This document shows positions 42,605 through 53,348 of a stretch of DNA of 54,790 nucleotides, in pieces (position 1 is the stretch's first letter; each line of letters opens with the position of its first letter). The notes beneath the pieces were generated by a model. It saw only the letters and a list, made by a program, of their open reading frames with translations, had not been told where the DNA came from and did not search any database. Position numbers and translations under genes: made by a program. The stretch comes from Pelagophyceae sp. CCMP2097. Its lineage: Eukaryota > Sar > Pelagophyceae. Location of the stretch: positions 983,267 through 1,038,056 of the forward strand of contig MU657166.1 of NCBI GenBank assembly GCA_026770575.1, given 5' to 3'.

Positions 42605-43732
42605 CTATGTCTTCTTGGCCCTTAGGGTTTGGAGGTGGAGGTCGATCATGGTTTTTGCGGGCTCGGACGTTGCGCGTTCGACAAACGTCTTCGAGTCGTC
42701 GGCCCGGATCGCCTCGAGCGCGGCAAGGCGCGGTGCGCGGAAGTGGCGCTTGACGGCGTGGCGCGCCGCGGCGTCGGGGCGCAGCGAATCGCGCAGCGCG
42801 CGCGTCGCGTCGGCGCGCGGGTACGGACCCACGCCGTCGACGAGGCCCACGCGCAGCGCCTCGTCCGCGCCGAGCATCGCCTAAAACGCGGCGGTCAAGC
42901 GAGGCCTTGAACACCCCCATGCGCAAGCGGTCGACATGGGAGTCACAAGAGAGACGCTGGTCGACTCGCGCCGTCGCTCGCGTAGCGCTCCTACGGCGCT
43001 TCCGTGACGGCGCCGGCGCGCGTCCGAATGCGCTTCCGACACTGCGTCGCCGCGCGTCCGCGGCGTTTGATAGGGACGCGGCCCCCGCACGGCGTTTCGG
43101 TCGCCGACGACGTATGCCATGAGGTCGAGGATCCAATTCGGGGGCACGAGGCCGATCAAAGTCTCGGTGAGTCCGAGCTTTGCTTCTGGCGTCATGTACC
43201 GACGATCGCACATCATGGCCAGGATGCAGCCGCCGGCGGGCGCCTAGTCTACCTCCTCCCGCCGCGACGGGAGCTCGAGTACGCACGTGGCCCTCGACTG
43301 CCGCGACGGTCGTGAGGCGCGAGCCGTGGAGGCGCAGGTAGAGTTCCTGGAACTGGGTCCAGTACCTACGCTTCCGTATTCGCGGACCGCCTCAAAGGAT
43401 CGCCTCTCTATGCCGGGGTCGCACTTGACGAGGTCGCTCCTTGGCGCGGTGGCGAACATGGCGAGGTCGAGACCCGAAGAAAAGCACTTCAAGTCGCTCG
43501 CCAAGACCACTCCCGAGACGGTCGAATCGTCCTCGAGGCACGCAAACGTCGAGACCAGCTCGTCCAACAGCGCCGGCGTTAAAGTGTTGACGGGTGGGGC
43601 CGCCATGGACACGGTCACGAACGGCCCGTCGCGGCTCAGCATCAGCCACCGCGGGATTGTCGACGCGCACCGCACCAGCGCCGGCGACGCCGCGCCGCGC
43701 CGAGCCAGTGCCGCCACGCCGCCGCGGAGCAT
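42605..43732 (-). CDS. Enoyl-CoA delta-isomerase (mitochondrial ECI1-like)
   Basis: Supported exons: complement of 43425..43732, 43287..43365, 43091..43243 and 42605..42880, with one more short exon ending near 42915. The leader MLRGGVAALARRGAASPALVRC is a mitochondrial-type presequence. The crotonase fold shows VVLASDLKCFSSGLDLAMF (oxyanion loop), APAGGCILAMMCD (second oxyanion Gly) and LGLTETLIGLVPPNWILDLM, which is the ECI1 pattern with the catalytic Glu in TET. The next block, VDRLRMG|AMLGADEALRVGLVD, aligns residue for residue with ECI1 if a 34-nt intron (42881-42914) is spliced. The exon between 43090 and 42915 is not fully resolved. The enzyme shifts 3-enoyl-CoA to 2-enoyl-CoA in beta-oxidation of unsaturated fatty acids. 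Confidence 0.82.
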
Positions 43733-44028
43733 CGCGGCGCCGGAGTTTTTGAGATCACGGTCGCCAAAAAAGAAGGTCGGTAGATTTTATAAAATCTTCG
43801 ACGCGTGTCTCCTCTCGCTCAAGCGGACGGGCCGGCGGCCGACCGACGCCCCCCCCAATGCGCGGCGCCCCTGCGGTGCTCGCTCCTTGAACTCTCTGTC
43901 TCGATGCGAATTAGTTACGTCTGAGGCTCGGCGCGAAATTTCTCGAAAAAAATTGTGATCCATCGCCAACAGACGTAGGCCGCAAGTCTGCCTGAGACTG
44001 CCCGGCGCCTGGGTTTCGCAGAGGGACC
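43733..44028. promoter_or_regulatory. Divergent promoter region of isomerase and eRF1 genes
   Basis: About 296 bp between two divergent starts. A palindromic TATA-like GATTTTATAAAATC lies at 43784-43797, about 50-65 bp from the isomerase ATG, and could serve as a TATA box on the minus strand. No experimental support. Confidence 0.35.
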
Positions 44029-45572
44029 ATGGGCCAGGATGAGGTTGAAGACGCGCACGCGCTGCAGATCGAGGTCTTCAAGGTGAAGAAATTGGTAAAG
44101 TCGCTGACCATCGCGCGAGGTGAAGAACAGAGTCGCACGAAGGCAACCAGGACCGTTGAATCGATCGAACACCCAGACGGCCCAAAGGGACCCGAGGCGC
44201 CCTTCTATACCAACCCTTAAAGGGCTCCCACGTTCCCAATTGGATGGGCGGCATTTGGTTATGAAAAATCCCACGCGTCTTCGCAGGCAACGGGACGTCC
44301 ATGATCTCCCTCGTCATCCCCCCTAAGGACCAAATCTCGCGCATCTCCAAGATGCTCGCCGACGAGTACGGCACGGCGTCGAACATCAAGTCGCGCGTGA
44401 ACCGCCTCTCCGTCCTCGGCGCGATTACCTCGACGCAGCAGCGCCTCAAGCTCTACAGCAAGGTGCCGCCCAACGGCCTCGTGCTCTACTGCGGCACCGT
44501 CCTCACGGACGAGGGCAAGGAGAAGCGCGTGAACATCGACTTTGAGCCTTTTAAGCCCATCAACACGTCGCTCTACCTCTGCGACAATAAGTTCCACACG
44601 GAAGCCTTAAACGAGCTCCTGGAGGACGACGACAAGTTCGGCTTCATCGTCATGGACGGCAACGGCGCGCTTTACGGCACGCTGCAGGGCAACTCGCGCG
44701 AGGTGCTGCACAAATTTTCCGTCGACTTGCCGAAGAAGCACGGCCGCGGCGGCCAGTCGGCGCTGCGCTTCGCGCGCCTGCGCCTCGAGAAGCGGCACAA
44801 CTACGTGCGCAAGGTCGCCGAGTTTGCCGTGCAGATGTTCATCTCCAACGGCGAGCGGCCCAACGTCAAGGGCATCATCCTCGCCGGGTCGGCCGAGTTC
44901 AAGCAGCAGCTCGAGCGGTCCGATCTTTTCGACGCGCGCCTCCTGAAGATCGTCATCAAGTCCGTCGACGTGGCCTACGGCGGCGAGGCGGGCTTCAACC
45001 AGGCCATTGAGCTGTCGGTCGAGACTTTGGGGAGCGTCAAGCTCGTGCAGGAGAAGAAGCTGCTGCAAAAGTACTTTGACGAAATCTCGCAGGACACGGG
45101 CAAGTACTGCTTCATGATCGGCGACACTCTCAAGGGCCTCGAGCTCGGCGCCGTCGAGACGTTGGTCGTCTGGGAGAATCTGGACGTGGACCGCATCACT
45201 TTGAAAAATGCGGCGACCAACGAAACATCCATCATCCACCTCTCAAAGGCGCAGCAGGGCCCCGACGAGTCGTACCTCCACGGCAAAGACGGCGTCGAGT
45301 ACGAAGAGGTCGAGAAGATTTCGTTCGTCGAGTGGTGAGTTGCACTTTGTGCGGACGTGCAAACATGCGCGCTTTCTGACGCGCCCTCTCCTAGGCTGGC
45401 CAACAACTACCGCAGCTTTGGCACCATTTTGGAGTTTGTCACGAACCGTTCGCAGGAGGGTTCGCAATTTTGCCGCGGCTTTGGCGGCATTGGCGGTATT
45501 CTGCGCTGGAAAGTGGACTTCATCGAAATGGCAGACGCTGAGGCCGAGGACGTCGACGAGCAGCTCATGTGA
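44029..45572 (+). CDS. ETF1: Eukaryotic translation termination factor 1 (eRF1)
   Basis: CDS joins 44029..44119, 44287..45334 and 45395..45572 (438 aa, the usual eRF1 length; introns of 167 and 60 nt, phases 1 and 2). Stop-codon recognition motifs are intact: NGTSMISL (GTS loop, made across the first splice), [10 protein letters not shown] (NIKS) and YLCDNKF (YxCxxxF). The GGQ loop that triggers peptidyl-tRNA hydrolysis is [15 protein letters not shown]. The C-terminal eRF3-binding domain ends in an acidic [11 protein letters not shown]. The standard motifs agree with use of TAA, TAG and TGA as stops by neighbouring genes. Cytosolic, with eRF3. Confidence 0.97.
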
Positions 45573-46096
45573 CGCCGCGACGCCCCCTGCAAGGGGGGCG
45601 AGCGGGGCGGCGGCTCGGTGGACGCCCCGCGCAGCGCGCAGCGCTGTGCCGCCGGACCGTCGGAGGGACGGGGCGCCCCGCGCTGGCGCCGCGCCGCCGA
45701 GAGGCGCGCCGCGGCGCCGGGCCCCGAGGGCGCGCCGCCGCCGTCCCGCGGCTGCGCGGCGGACAATGGCGCCGCGCGCACGGCGCGCGCCCGCGCCCTC
45801 GCGGCGGCCTAGCCGCGCCCCGGCCAACGGCCGCCCGCGGCCGCCCGCGGCACGGGCCGCCACGACACGACGGTCGTGCGCGACCAGATCGCCCCGCCCA
45901 AGGTCCAAGCGCCCCGCGCACGGGCCGCCGCCGCCGCCCTCGAGCAGACTGCCGCAAGCTGAAGACGCCTCCGGCCGGCGCCCGCTTGAGTACTCATAAT
46001 CCTTGCCCCCTTTGTTTGCGTCGTTTCGACCAAAAGGGCCGGGAGCCTCACGCGCACGTGGCTGCCTCAAGGAAGGTGACTCCTATAAGACGAGCA
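45573..46096. other. Very GC-rich intergenic region
   Basis: 3' regions of the convergent eRF1 and pseudouridine synthase genes. 45580-45960 is almost entirely G and C, so every frame is open on both strands. The encoded peptides are Arg/Ala/Pro-rich without any domain, so I call no gene. Confidence 0.5.
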
Positions 46097-47098
46097 TCAC
46101 GACTCGGCGGCCGATGCAGATGCGTGCCTCGCCTCTTTGGCGAGGCGGTCCTCGGCCTTCCAGGCCTTGACTGCGCTCTTGCCGCCGAGGCCGGCCCAGA
46201 GGTGGGCGGTCGCGTCCGCGTCGAGGCGGCGGTGCTGCGACTCGGCGAGATTTGATAAGTCGCCTTCTCCTAGAGTGAGGCCGCCGATGCCGCTGCGGTG
46301 CAGCCGCATGACGGGGAGGCCGACGGCGGCGAGGATGCGGCGCACGACGCGCTTCTGGCCGCAAGTGATATCAAGTTGCACGTCGGCTTCCGCGGTTTCA
46401 AACTCGACTGCAGCGCCCCGCGAGTCGATCACGGACCGCTTCTTCACGCGCACCGCGAGGACTGCGGTGGTCGCGCGCACGGGCGCGTCGCCGAACTCGG
46501 AGATGAAGACGCCGTCGCGGAGCTGGTCGAGCGCTCCCTGCGCAGGCTCGGCGCCAACGCGCGCGAGGTAGCGCTTCGCGCACACGCCGCGCCGCGTCAG
46601 GCCGTAAGCCAGATCTCCGTCGTTGGTGACGAGGAGCAGGCCCGACGTGGCCTTGTCCAGGCGGCCGATCTGGAAGAGTGCGTTTGGAAGGAGGCCTGCT
46701 TCGGTTTCGAGGTCGCACAACCACGTCTCGAAGCACCCCCGCCGCCCGTATACGCCGCACACCACGTCCCGCCGCCGCGCGCCCGTGCGCGCAATCGTCA
46801 TCTTGATGGGCTTGTGCAGGGCGAAGACGACCGTCTCCGCCAGCGCGGCCGCCTCCGCCGCGGGACGGCGCCCGGCCGAGGCCGCACCGTCCTCAGCCGG
46901 TCTCGTCGAGGCGCCGAGCGGATCCAGGCCGGCGCCGCCGCGCCGGTCCGCCGCGTCGTGCTTCGCGACGGTCTCGACGTCCGCCGTCGTTCCTGCGGCA
47001 GCAGCCGTCGTTCCTGCGGCAGCAGCCGTCGTTCCTGCGGCAGCAGCCGGTGCGCGCGCCGCCGCCTCGGGACCAGCAGCGGCCGGCGCGCCGTCCAT
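46097..47098 (-). CDS. RsuA/RluB/RluE/RluF-type pseudouridine synthase
   Basis: Single exon, 333 aa, ATG at 47098. The N-terminal ~90 residues are Ala/Gly/Thr-rich and include a threefold AAAAGTT repeat; there is no clear organelle leader. The catalytic domain starts at VVFALHKPIKMT and has GRLDKATSGLLLVTNDG with the catalytic Asp. KRYLARV and the RsuA-type QKRVVRRILAAVGLPVMRLHRSGIGGL follow. These enzymes convert specific uridines in rRNA (or tRNA) to pseudouridine. The usual S4 domain is absent. The bacterial-type family suggests an organellar rRNA target, but that is inference. Confidence 0.88.
   Translation of the reverse strand: MDGAPAAAGPEAAARAPAAAAGTTAAAAGTTAAAAGTTADVETVAKHDAADRRGGAGLDPLGASTRPAEDGAASAGRRPAAEAAALAETVVFALHKPIKMTIARTGARRRDVVCGVYGRRGCFETWLCDLETEAGLLPNALFQIGRLDKATSGLLLVTNDGDLAYGLTRRGVCAKRYLARVGAEPAQGALDQLRDGVFISEFGDAPVRATTAVLAVRVKKRSVIDSRGAAVEFETAEADVQLDITCGQKRVVRRILAAVGLPVMRLHRSGIGGLTLGEGDLSNLAESQHRRLDADATAHLWAGLGGKSAVKAWKAEDRLAKEARHASASAAES
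46983..47049. repeat. 21-bp tandem repeat, 3 copies
   Basis: Three perfect copies of a unit reading GTCGTTCCTGCGGCAGCAGC plus one base. They encode the repeated AAAAGTT heptapeptide in the N-terminus of the pseudouridine synthase and keep its frame. Confidence 0.85.
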
Positions 47099-47312
47099 CG
47101 TGGCGTGGTGGTTCGGTGCGTAGTCCAACCGGCGTCGTCAAGAAGCACGCGCTGATTACAATAAACTTTACATTTTTCGATTTTTTTCGGGACGAGCCAT
47201 TTTTCAGCGATAATATCTATTGGGCGACAGTGAAGAGGAGGCGTTCGACACGACCTCTAGCTGTGAGAGCACGCGTCGACGTGACTCGCGTCTTGCTCTG
47301 GGCCTCACAGCC

Positions 47313-50300
47313 ATGACGCGGACCAAGGTCAAGACGGCAGTCGCGTTGAAGGAGGGCCGCTTTGGCGGCGCCATCGACGCCGATTCCATCGTCTCGCGCC
47401 TCGCCGGCGCCACGGGCGACGACGGCGAGCGCTGGGCGCTCGAGGACGCCCGAGGCCTCCTGCAGCGCAAGGAAAAATCGGGCGACGTTTCAGCGCTAGC
47501 CCAACGCCTCGCGCAGCTCCTGCTCCGGCCTCCGCGGTCATGCAGCGCCGGATGGGTCGGCGCCGCGCTGGCGGCGGCGCGGGCCTGCGACGCCGCCGCA
47601 TCATCCGACTTCCGCAACGCTCTCGCTGCCTCTGCGCCGACGGCGCTCGAGGGCGCCGACGCGGCTGGGGCGCTGGTTTTGCTCGAGGGCTGTGCCCACC
47701 TCGAGTGCGTCCGCGACGTATTGCTCAAGCGCGGCGACTTTAAGACCATTGCCTTTGCGAGCGCGGTGGCGGGTTTGGACGACGAGGCGCTGCGGCGCCG
47801 CGCGCTGAACGTGTCTGCCTGGCTGTTGGCCACATTCGACGCCCAAGGCGATGCGCTCCGCGGCGCAATCTGCGACCGCGTATCTTCCAAAAGCATCTCG
47901 CGCCTCGACGAGCTCGCGCTCGCCGCCCGCGCCATCCAGGCCGGCGAAACGCAGGTCCGTCTGCCGCCGGGAGGCGTACGGTCGATGACCGGAAATGTAG
48001 GCGGCGTTCCTGCGCCCGGTGGCGCTGCGCATCATCTTCGTTTCCAGGCAGGCCGTGCCTGGCTGGGCGCTTTCAGGCTGCCTCGCTGAATGCGGCGACG
48101 ACGCGGCGCGGCTTGCGCTCCTGCGGGCCGTTGTGCACGGGTGCGACGCCTCGACGTTATTCGCCGACATCGAGGGCCGCGCCGTCGTCGACTTTGCGCT
48201 GGAGGCGGTCCTGCCCTGCGCTTTGGCGCAGGATTCCGAGACGCGGCTGGCGGCGCACGCCGTCGTCGAAGAAGTGGCGGCGAAGTTGCGTAAGTCTATC
48301 CTCAAAAACGCTGACAGCAAGGCGCTCACCGTCTCGGCGCGCGTTTCGGCGCGCCTCGTCGACGCCGCGCTGTGGCAGTGGCGCCAGGCGTCGCCGCGGC
48401 TGCTCTTCGCGGCGGCGGCGAAGACGTTTGAGGCCGCGCTCGCCCTCGCCGGCGAGGGGCCCGTCGCCCTCGCCGGCCAAGGGCCCGACGACGTCTCTGA
48501 CTGGCCCGCTGCAACTCTGTGGGCCGGCGTCGGGCCGCAGGTTTCGCAGCTGCCGCTGCGATCGCGCCTCGCCGCGGTCGAGGCGCTCTGGACGCAGGCG
48601 CCGACGCGAGCGTTCATGCTCAAGCGGCCGGACGGGTCCTGGGCCTTTGACGAGGATTTTCAGTGGCGCGGCATCTTGGAGGCGCTGGGCCTCGGCAAGG
48701 ACTCTGGCGTGAAGCGCGCCGCCGCCGCGCTGGCCGTGGCGCTGGTTTTAAGGGCGAAAAAAGACGCCGCCGTCGACCGCCTGGACGTCGCGGCGAGGCA
48801 CGTAGTGCTCTCTCTCCGCGGCGACGATTCGACGCGGCGCTTCAACGCCGTCGACCGCCTGGTGCCGGCGCTGAAGAATACTGGCCTACTGACGAAGGAA
48901 CGCGTCGATTCTGCGATCCGAGACGTCTTCAACGTCAAAGATGAACATCTGTCCGAGCATCTCGGCGCGTCCGAGGTGCGCGTGCTCTGCGGCGCCGGCC
49001 CGCTGTGCCTCGAGGACTTGGTGCGCGCGAGCACGAGCCCCGACGATTTGACTCGGTCGCTCGCGCTGGACGCCGTGGACGACTTGGCGCGTCTGACGAT
49101 GGCGTCGACTGACGAAATCGACGTCGCTTTGCGCAAGCGCTTTTCAGGAATGCTGCGCGACGCTCTGTGCGACGCCGGCTGCGCGCGGCGCGCGGCGCTG
49201 ATCGGTCGGCGCCTGGGCGGCCGCGTGGCGAAATCGCGCAAGACTCGACAATTAAACGGCGAGAAGGAGGACAAGTTGTGGCGCGACGGTTTGGGGCGCG
49301 TCGACGTCGAGACTCGGTTTGCGACAGAGTTGGTTCACATGGCTTTAAGTCATCTGGCGGCCCACGTCGGCACTGACGCCCAAGCCGAAAGAGCCGGCGT
49401 CGACTTCCTCGACGGCATCGTCTCCGCGTGCGTCACGCCGATCCCCCGAGTCCTCGTTGCCTGATGATGAATTAGGCTCGGCCCGGCGTCGGCGCCCGGC
49501 GCCGCGCGAGGCCTCGTCGTATCAGAGCCTCTGCGGGTCCACCTCGACGTGCTACTAAGGTGCCTCGAGTCGCCCTGGGACCGCACTCGGAGCTTTGCTT
49601 TTGGGCTCTTGCGCTCGGCGCCTTTGAAAGAGCTGCTCGATGCTGAGAAGCAGCAGGACCTCGCCAAACGCGCAGCGTGGCTCGTGCAGCGGCCGAGCCT
49701 GCGGCGCGCCGACGCCGGCGCCAAGCTCGTCGCGCTCTGCTACCACCAAAGCTTTGCGGAGGTGCTGGGTGCCGCGCCGGGGGATTTAGTTGACGCGTTG
49801 TGTGGACGTCTCGAGAAAGAGGCCAACCCGGCGGACCTGCGCGCTCTGCTGGAAGTCGTATCCATCTCGCGCGCGTTCAGCGACGATGCCGAATCCGCGG
49901 ACGCCGTGCGCAAACGCTGCGCTGATGTTTTAGAGCTTGCTGTCCGTGGAGCGGCCGAAGTGCTCGCGGCCCCAAAAGTCGACGACGGGCCCGACTTTCC
50001 GGAAGAGGAGGAGGAGCACGAGGACGACGACGCGCCGGGGGCCGAAGCCGTGCCTCTCAAGTGGCAGACTCGTGAGAGGGTCGCGTGGCATATCTTTAAA
50101 GCGGCGAGCGAGTGCGTCACCTGCCTCGCATCGCACTTCCAAGAAGACAGCGCCACCGACCTCGGCGAAGCTTTGCTGGGCGCGCTCCTGCGTATTCGCC
50201 ATTCGGGCGCGATTGCGGCGGCACAGGCGGCACTGCACGCCTTAGCGAAAGGCCCGTCTATGGCGACTTTGCGTGAAAAGTGGCTCGCCGCGTGCGCAAT

Positions 50301-52375
50301 CGTCGCCTCGACCGACGACGACCAGTGCACTTTGCGCAGGTCCGCGGGCTTGGCGTCGGCCGTCGTGGCGCTGGCCCAGGCCAGCCTCGACGCGGCCTCC
50401 GCGGCGGGCGCTTCTGCAAATGTTGCAACGGCGCCCTACGCCGTATCGTGCGCGTTGTTGCTTCAGACGGCGCGCGATCCGGCTGCGCCGCACCGCGCAA
50501 AGGCAAAATCATTGAATACGCTGTCGGCGATTCTCGACCGCGCGCCGCGCGTCGCGGACAAGGTGTCATCGGACAGCACCGACGGCGCGGTCTGCCTCAC
50601 CGCGGCCGTCGCCGCCGTGGGTTTGGCGCTGATCGACGATTCGGCGTGGACGCTGCGCACGGCGGCGACGCTGTCGCTGGCGGCGGTTGTCAGGCGGGTA
50701 GTTGACCACGCCTCTGAACTTTGCGACGGTTCGGCGACCTTTGACAAGTTCGCCGGCCTCGAGGCCGCCCTCGCCCCGGCTCTGAAGCTGGGCGGCAACG
50801 CGCGCTACTTTGTGCTCGTGGCTCTGGCGCGGCTGAACTTGTGCCCCGAGGCGTTCCAAGTCTCCATTCTAGACTGCGGCGCTTCAAAGCTCTTCGCCGT
50901 GCGCCACGCCGCGGCAGCCGTTGCCGCGCACGCCCAAGACGCCCCACGGCTTTTCACCGCGGCGGCGGCCAAGCTCGACGACGCCATTTTAGCGAGCGAC
51001 TGGAACGCGGCGCACGGCGCTCTACTCGCGAGCGCTTCTTTGCTCGGCGCTTCCCACGCCCCGGAAAACGTCGTCGACTCGCTCGCCGATGCGGCTTCAA
51101 AGCTGATTTCCGACTCATCGCGGCCGCCGCTCGTCCGCCTCGCTGCACAGGCCGTCCTCGCCAGAATCTTAGAAAACGACGCCGCGCCGCCCGGCCGCGT
51201 GGAATGCACCGAGATGAACGGCCGCGCGGCGCGCATCGACGCCGTCCTCCTCGCCGCCGAGGCGGCGGCGTGGCCGTCGGAGGGCGCGGGCCTTGCCGCG
51301 GGCGCAGTCGTCGCGGGCGAGTCGTTCCGCGCCGCAGCTCTCTGCGCCGCGCACGCGCGGCGCCTGCTCCGCAGCGGCCGAATCGCTGAAGGCCTCGCGC
51401 CGCTCTGCAACGAGGCCGTCGACGACGACGTTGCGGTGAGACTCTTGGACGGTCACGCTCGCAAGCGAGCGACGTGTTGAGACGTCCGCGCAAGGCACCG
51501 GCTGAAACGCCTCGTCCCCGACGCGCCTCGACGTAGGTCGCGGTCTTCGGCGCGGCGAGTGCGTATTGCGACTCGGCGCTCGCGACGATGCCGCGCTTCG
51601 ACGGCGACGACGACTTTGGTCACGACCTTGAGGACACCGATGACGACGCGGCGCCGACGGCGCGGCGGCGCGACGAATTCGCCGCGTGGCCCGCGCACAT
51701 CTCCGAGTTGGAAAGCCTCGTCCTCGGCGCGATGCGCGCGCTCACGGCGAGCGTGACCCTCGACGCCGACGTGGCGCGGCGGTCGCCGCGGCGCCTCGCC
51801 GCGTCTCTGACGCTGGCGCTGCGAGCGACGCTTTTATCGCGGAAACAAGCCCGCCTCGTCGGCGCGGAGTTGGGCGAGGCGGCGGCGATCGCCGTATCGT
51901 CGCTCGCGGCGCCGCGCTGCGCCGTTGGGTGCTGGCCGCCGCCGGTGGCCGCGGCGGCGCTGCCCCTCGCCGCGTTCTGGTCCCCGGCCTCGGCGCTGCC
52001 GCAGCTCGCCGCGCGCGTGGCCCACTTCGCCGACGAGGCGCACGGGCCGTCGACGCAGGCCCTCCACCGCGGCGCTGCGCGCGCCGCCGCCGTCGCCGCG
52101 CGCCACGACGTCTTCGACGCCCGAAACGGCGCGGCGAGCGATGAAACGCTGCTCCTCGCCGCGCTGAAGCTCGCATCGAGCGTAAGTCGTCGCGACAGCT
52201 CCGAACCAACCCACGACTCGAAGAACCTCAGGTCGACGGTCCGACGAGCGCGGCGGCGTCGCGCGCTCTGTGCCCGCGCGGCTGCCGCCTCTCGCCGCGC
52301 GCGGCCATCCGCGCGGCGCTGGCGGTGCACCCGCAACTCGCCGACCGCGCGGAAAGCGCCCTCGCGCTGCCGTAG
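47313..52375 (+). CDS. THADA/Trm732-like tRNA methylation cofactor (DUF2428, HEAT-type)
   Basis: CDS joins 47313..47954, 48001..49427, 49476..51435, 51537..52181 and 52232..52375 (1605 aa; four introns of 46, 48, 101 and 50 nt, all in phase). It is helical throughout. The conserved DUF2428 centre is on exon 3: VHLDVLLRCLESPWDRTRSFAF, WHIFKAASECVTCL, ALLRIRHSGAIAAA, TLRRSAGLASAVVAL and KSLNTLSAILDRAPRVADKV, in the order seen in THADA and yeast Trm732. Trm732 works with the methyltransferase Trm7 (FTSJ1) to 2'-O-methylate position 32 of tRNA anticodon loops; THADA is its animal counterpart. An acidic insert (PEEEEEHEDDDA) sits near the middle. The last exons could be mistaken for a separate gene, but GTGAGA..TAG joins them in phase. 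Confidence 0.85.
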
Positions 52376-52508
52376 AGGGGACCTCGTCTTTAAAACACGC
52401 TGCCACGGCCCGCTTTGAACGAGGCCGAGTCCGCGATGCGAGAGCACGGTCGACCCGACGAGCCGCAAGAGCAGCCTCGCTCCAACTAGCCCCCCCCCGA
52501 GGAATCTT

Positions 52509-52736
52509 CTAGATCTCACTTGACATTGAGTTTAGGCTGCGGGCTATCCCGCTCGCGAAGGGCGAAGGGCTAGGGCCCGACCTGTCGGATGCGACTGCGG
52601 GGAAGGAGATGAGGCACTGCAGCTTCTGACCACCGCCGACGTCGACGAAACGCTCCGTCACCGCGACGCGCTCCCGGACCGGCGACAGCGCCGCCGCGAC
52701 CGCGACCGCCGCCGCAACCCGCGCGAGCCATCGCAT
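52509..52736 (-). CDS. Short secretory-leader ORF, unknown function
   Basis: 75 aa from ATG 52736. The start MRWLARVAAAVAVAAALSP is a clear signal peptide or anchor, followed by RVAVTERFVDVGGGQKLQCL. It ends soon after without a known domain. It may be the first exon of a longer gene whose downstream exons run toward the THADA gene, but only 133 bp separate the two stops. Treat as tentative. Confidence 0.35.
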   Translation of the reverse strand: MRWLARVAAAVAVAAALSPVRERVAVTERFVDVGGGQKLQCLISFPAVASDRSGPSPSPFASGIARSLNSMSSEI

Positions 52737-53348
52737 GGCACTTGGACGCGGGGGCCGGGCCGCGCGGGGGCCGGGCCAAGATCGTACGATGGCCCCTGAC
52801 CTTGCACTTACACTCAAGGCTCCTCGCGGCCGTCTCACGTCGGTCAGTCCACCAGACAACCGGTGCGGTCGGTCTACAAGTCGGCCGTCGCGAGTCCATC
52901 TCGTTTTGCGGTCTGTAGACTCTGCAAGCGTTTGCATCATAGGGCACTCGCGCGAGGAGCCTTGTCCGCGTCGCCCCGCGCGCCAGTTTTGGGCGACCGG
53001 CCATCGGAACTCGGCGACTCGCTCGTCGGCGGGCCACCGCTCGCCGACGAGGCCGACGCCGACGCCGAGCCGGCTCAGACGCCGCTGCGGCCACCGTGAC
53101 GCAGGCATACGGTGCGTCGACACCCGCCTGATCCAAGCCGATTGCGGTAACCTGGAGACATTTCAATGTACGATTGTTTCCTGTGACTCCGAAGGGGCTC
53201 GTGGGGCAGGCCACAAGCGACCGGCAGGTCGAGAAAAACGTTGGGACGCCAAGACCACGGGGTCGGAGAATCATAATTCCACATCATTTATGCGCCCTTG
53301 TGGCATGACCTCGATGGCACAGAGAAGACGTCACGTTCGCGATCCTCA
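52737..53348. other. Region without a recognised gene
   Basis: Between the short leader ORF and the end of the U-box gene, both on the minus strand. ORFs are present in several frames, but none has a recognisable domain or supported splice sites. Confidence 0.4.

Noticed and set aside
45569..46255. ORFs of up to 228 codons after the eRF1 stop
   Set aside because: They result from extreme GC content, are open in all frames and have no domain or splice support.
51588..52375. Separate gene starting MPRFDGDDDFGHD
   Set aside because: GTGAGA at 51436 and TAG at 51536 join it in phase to the THADA exon 3, and the last 50-nt intron (GTAAGT) also fits.
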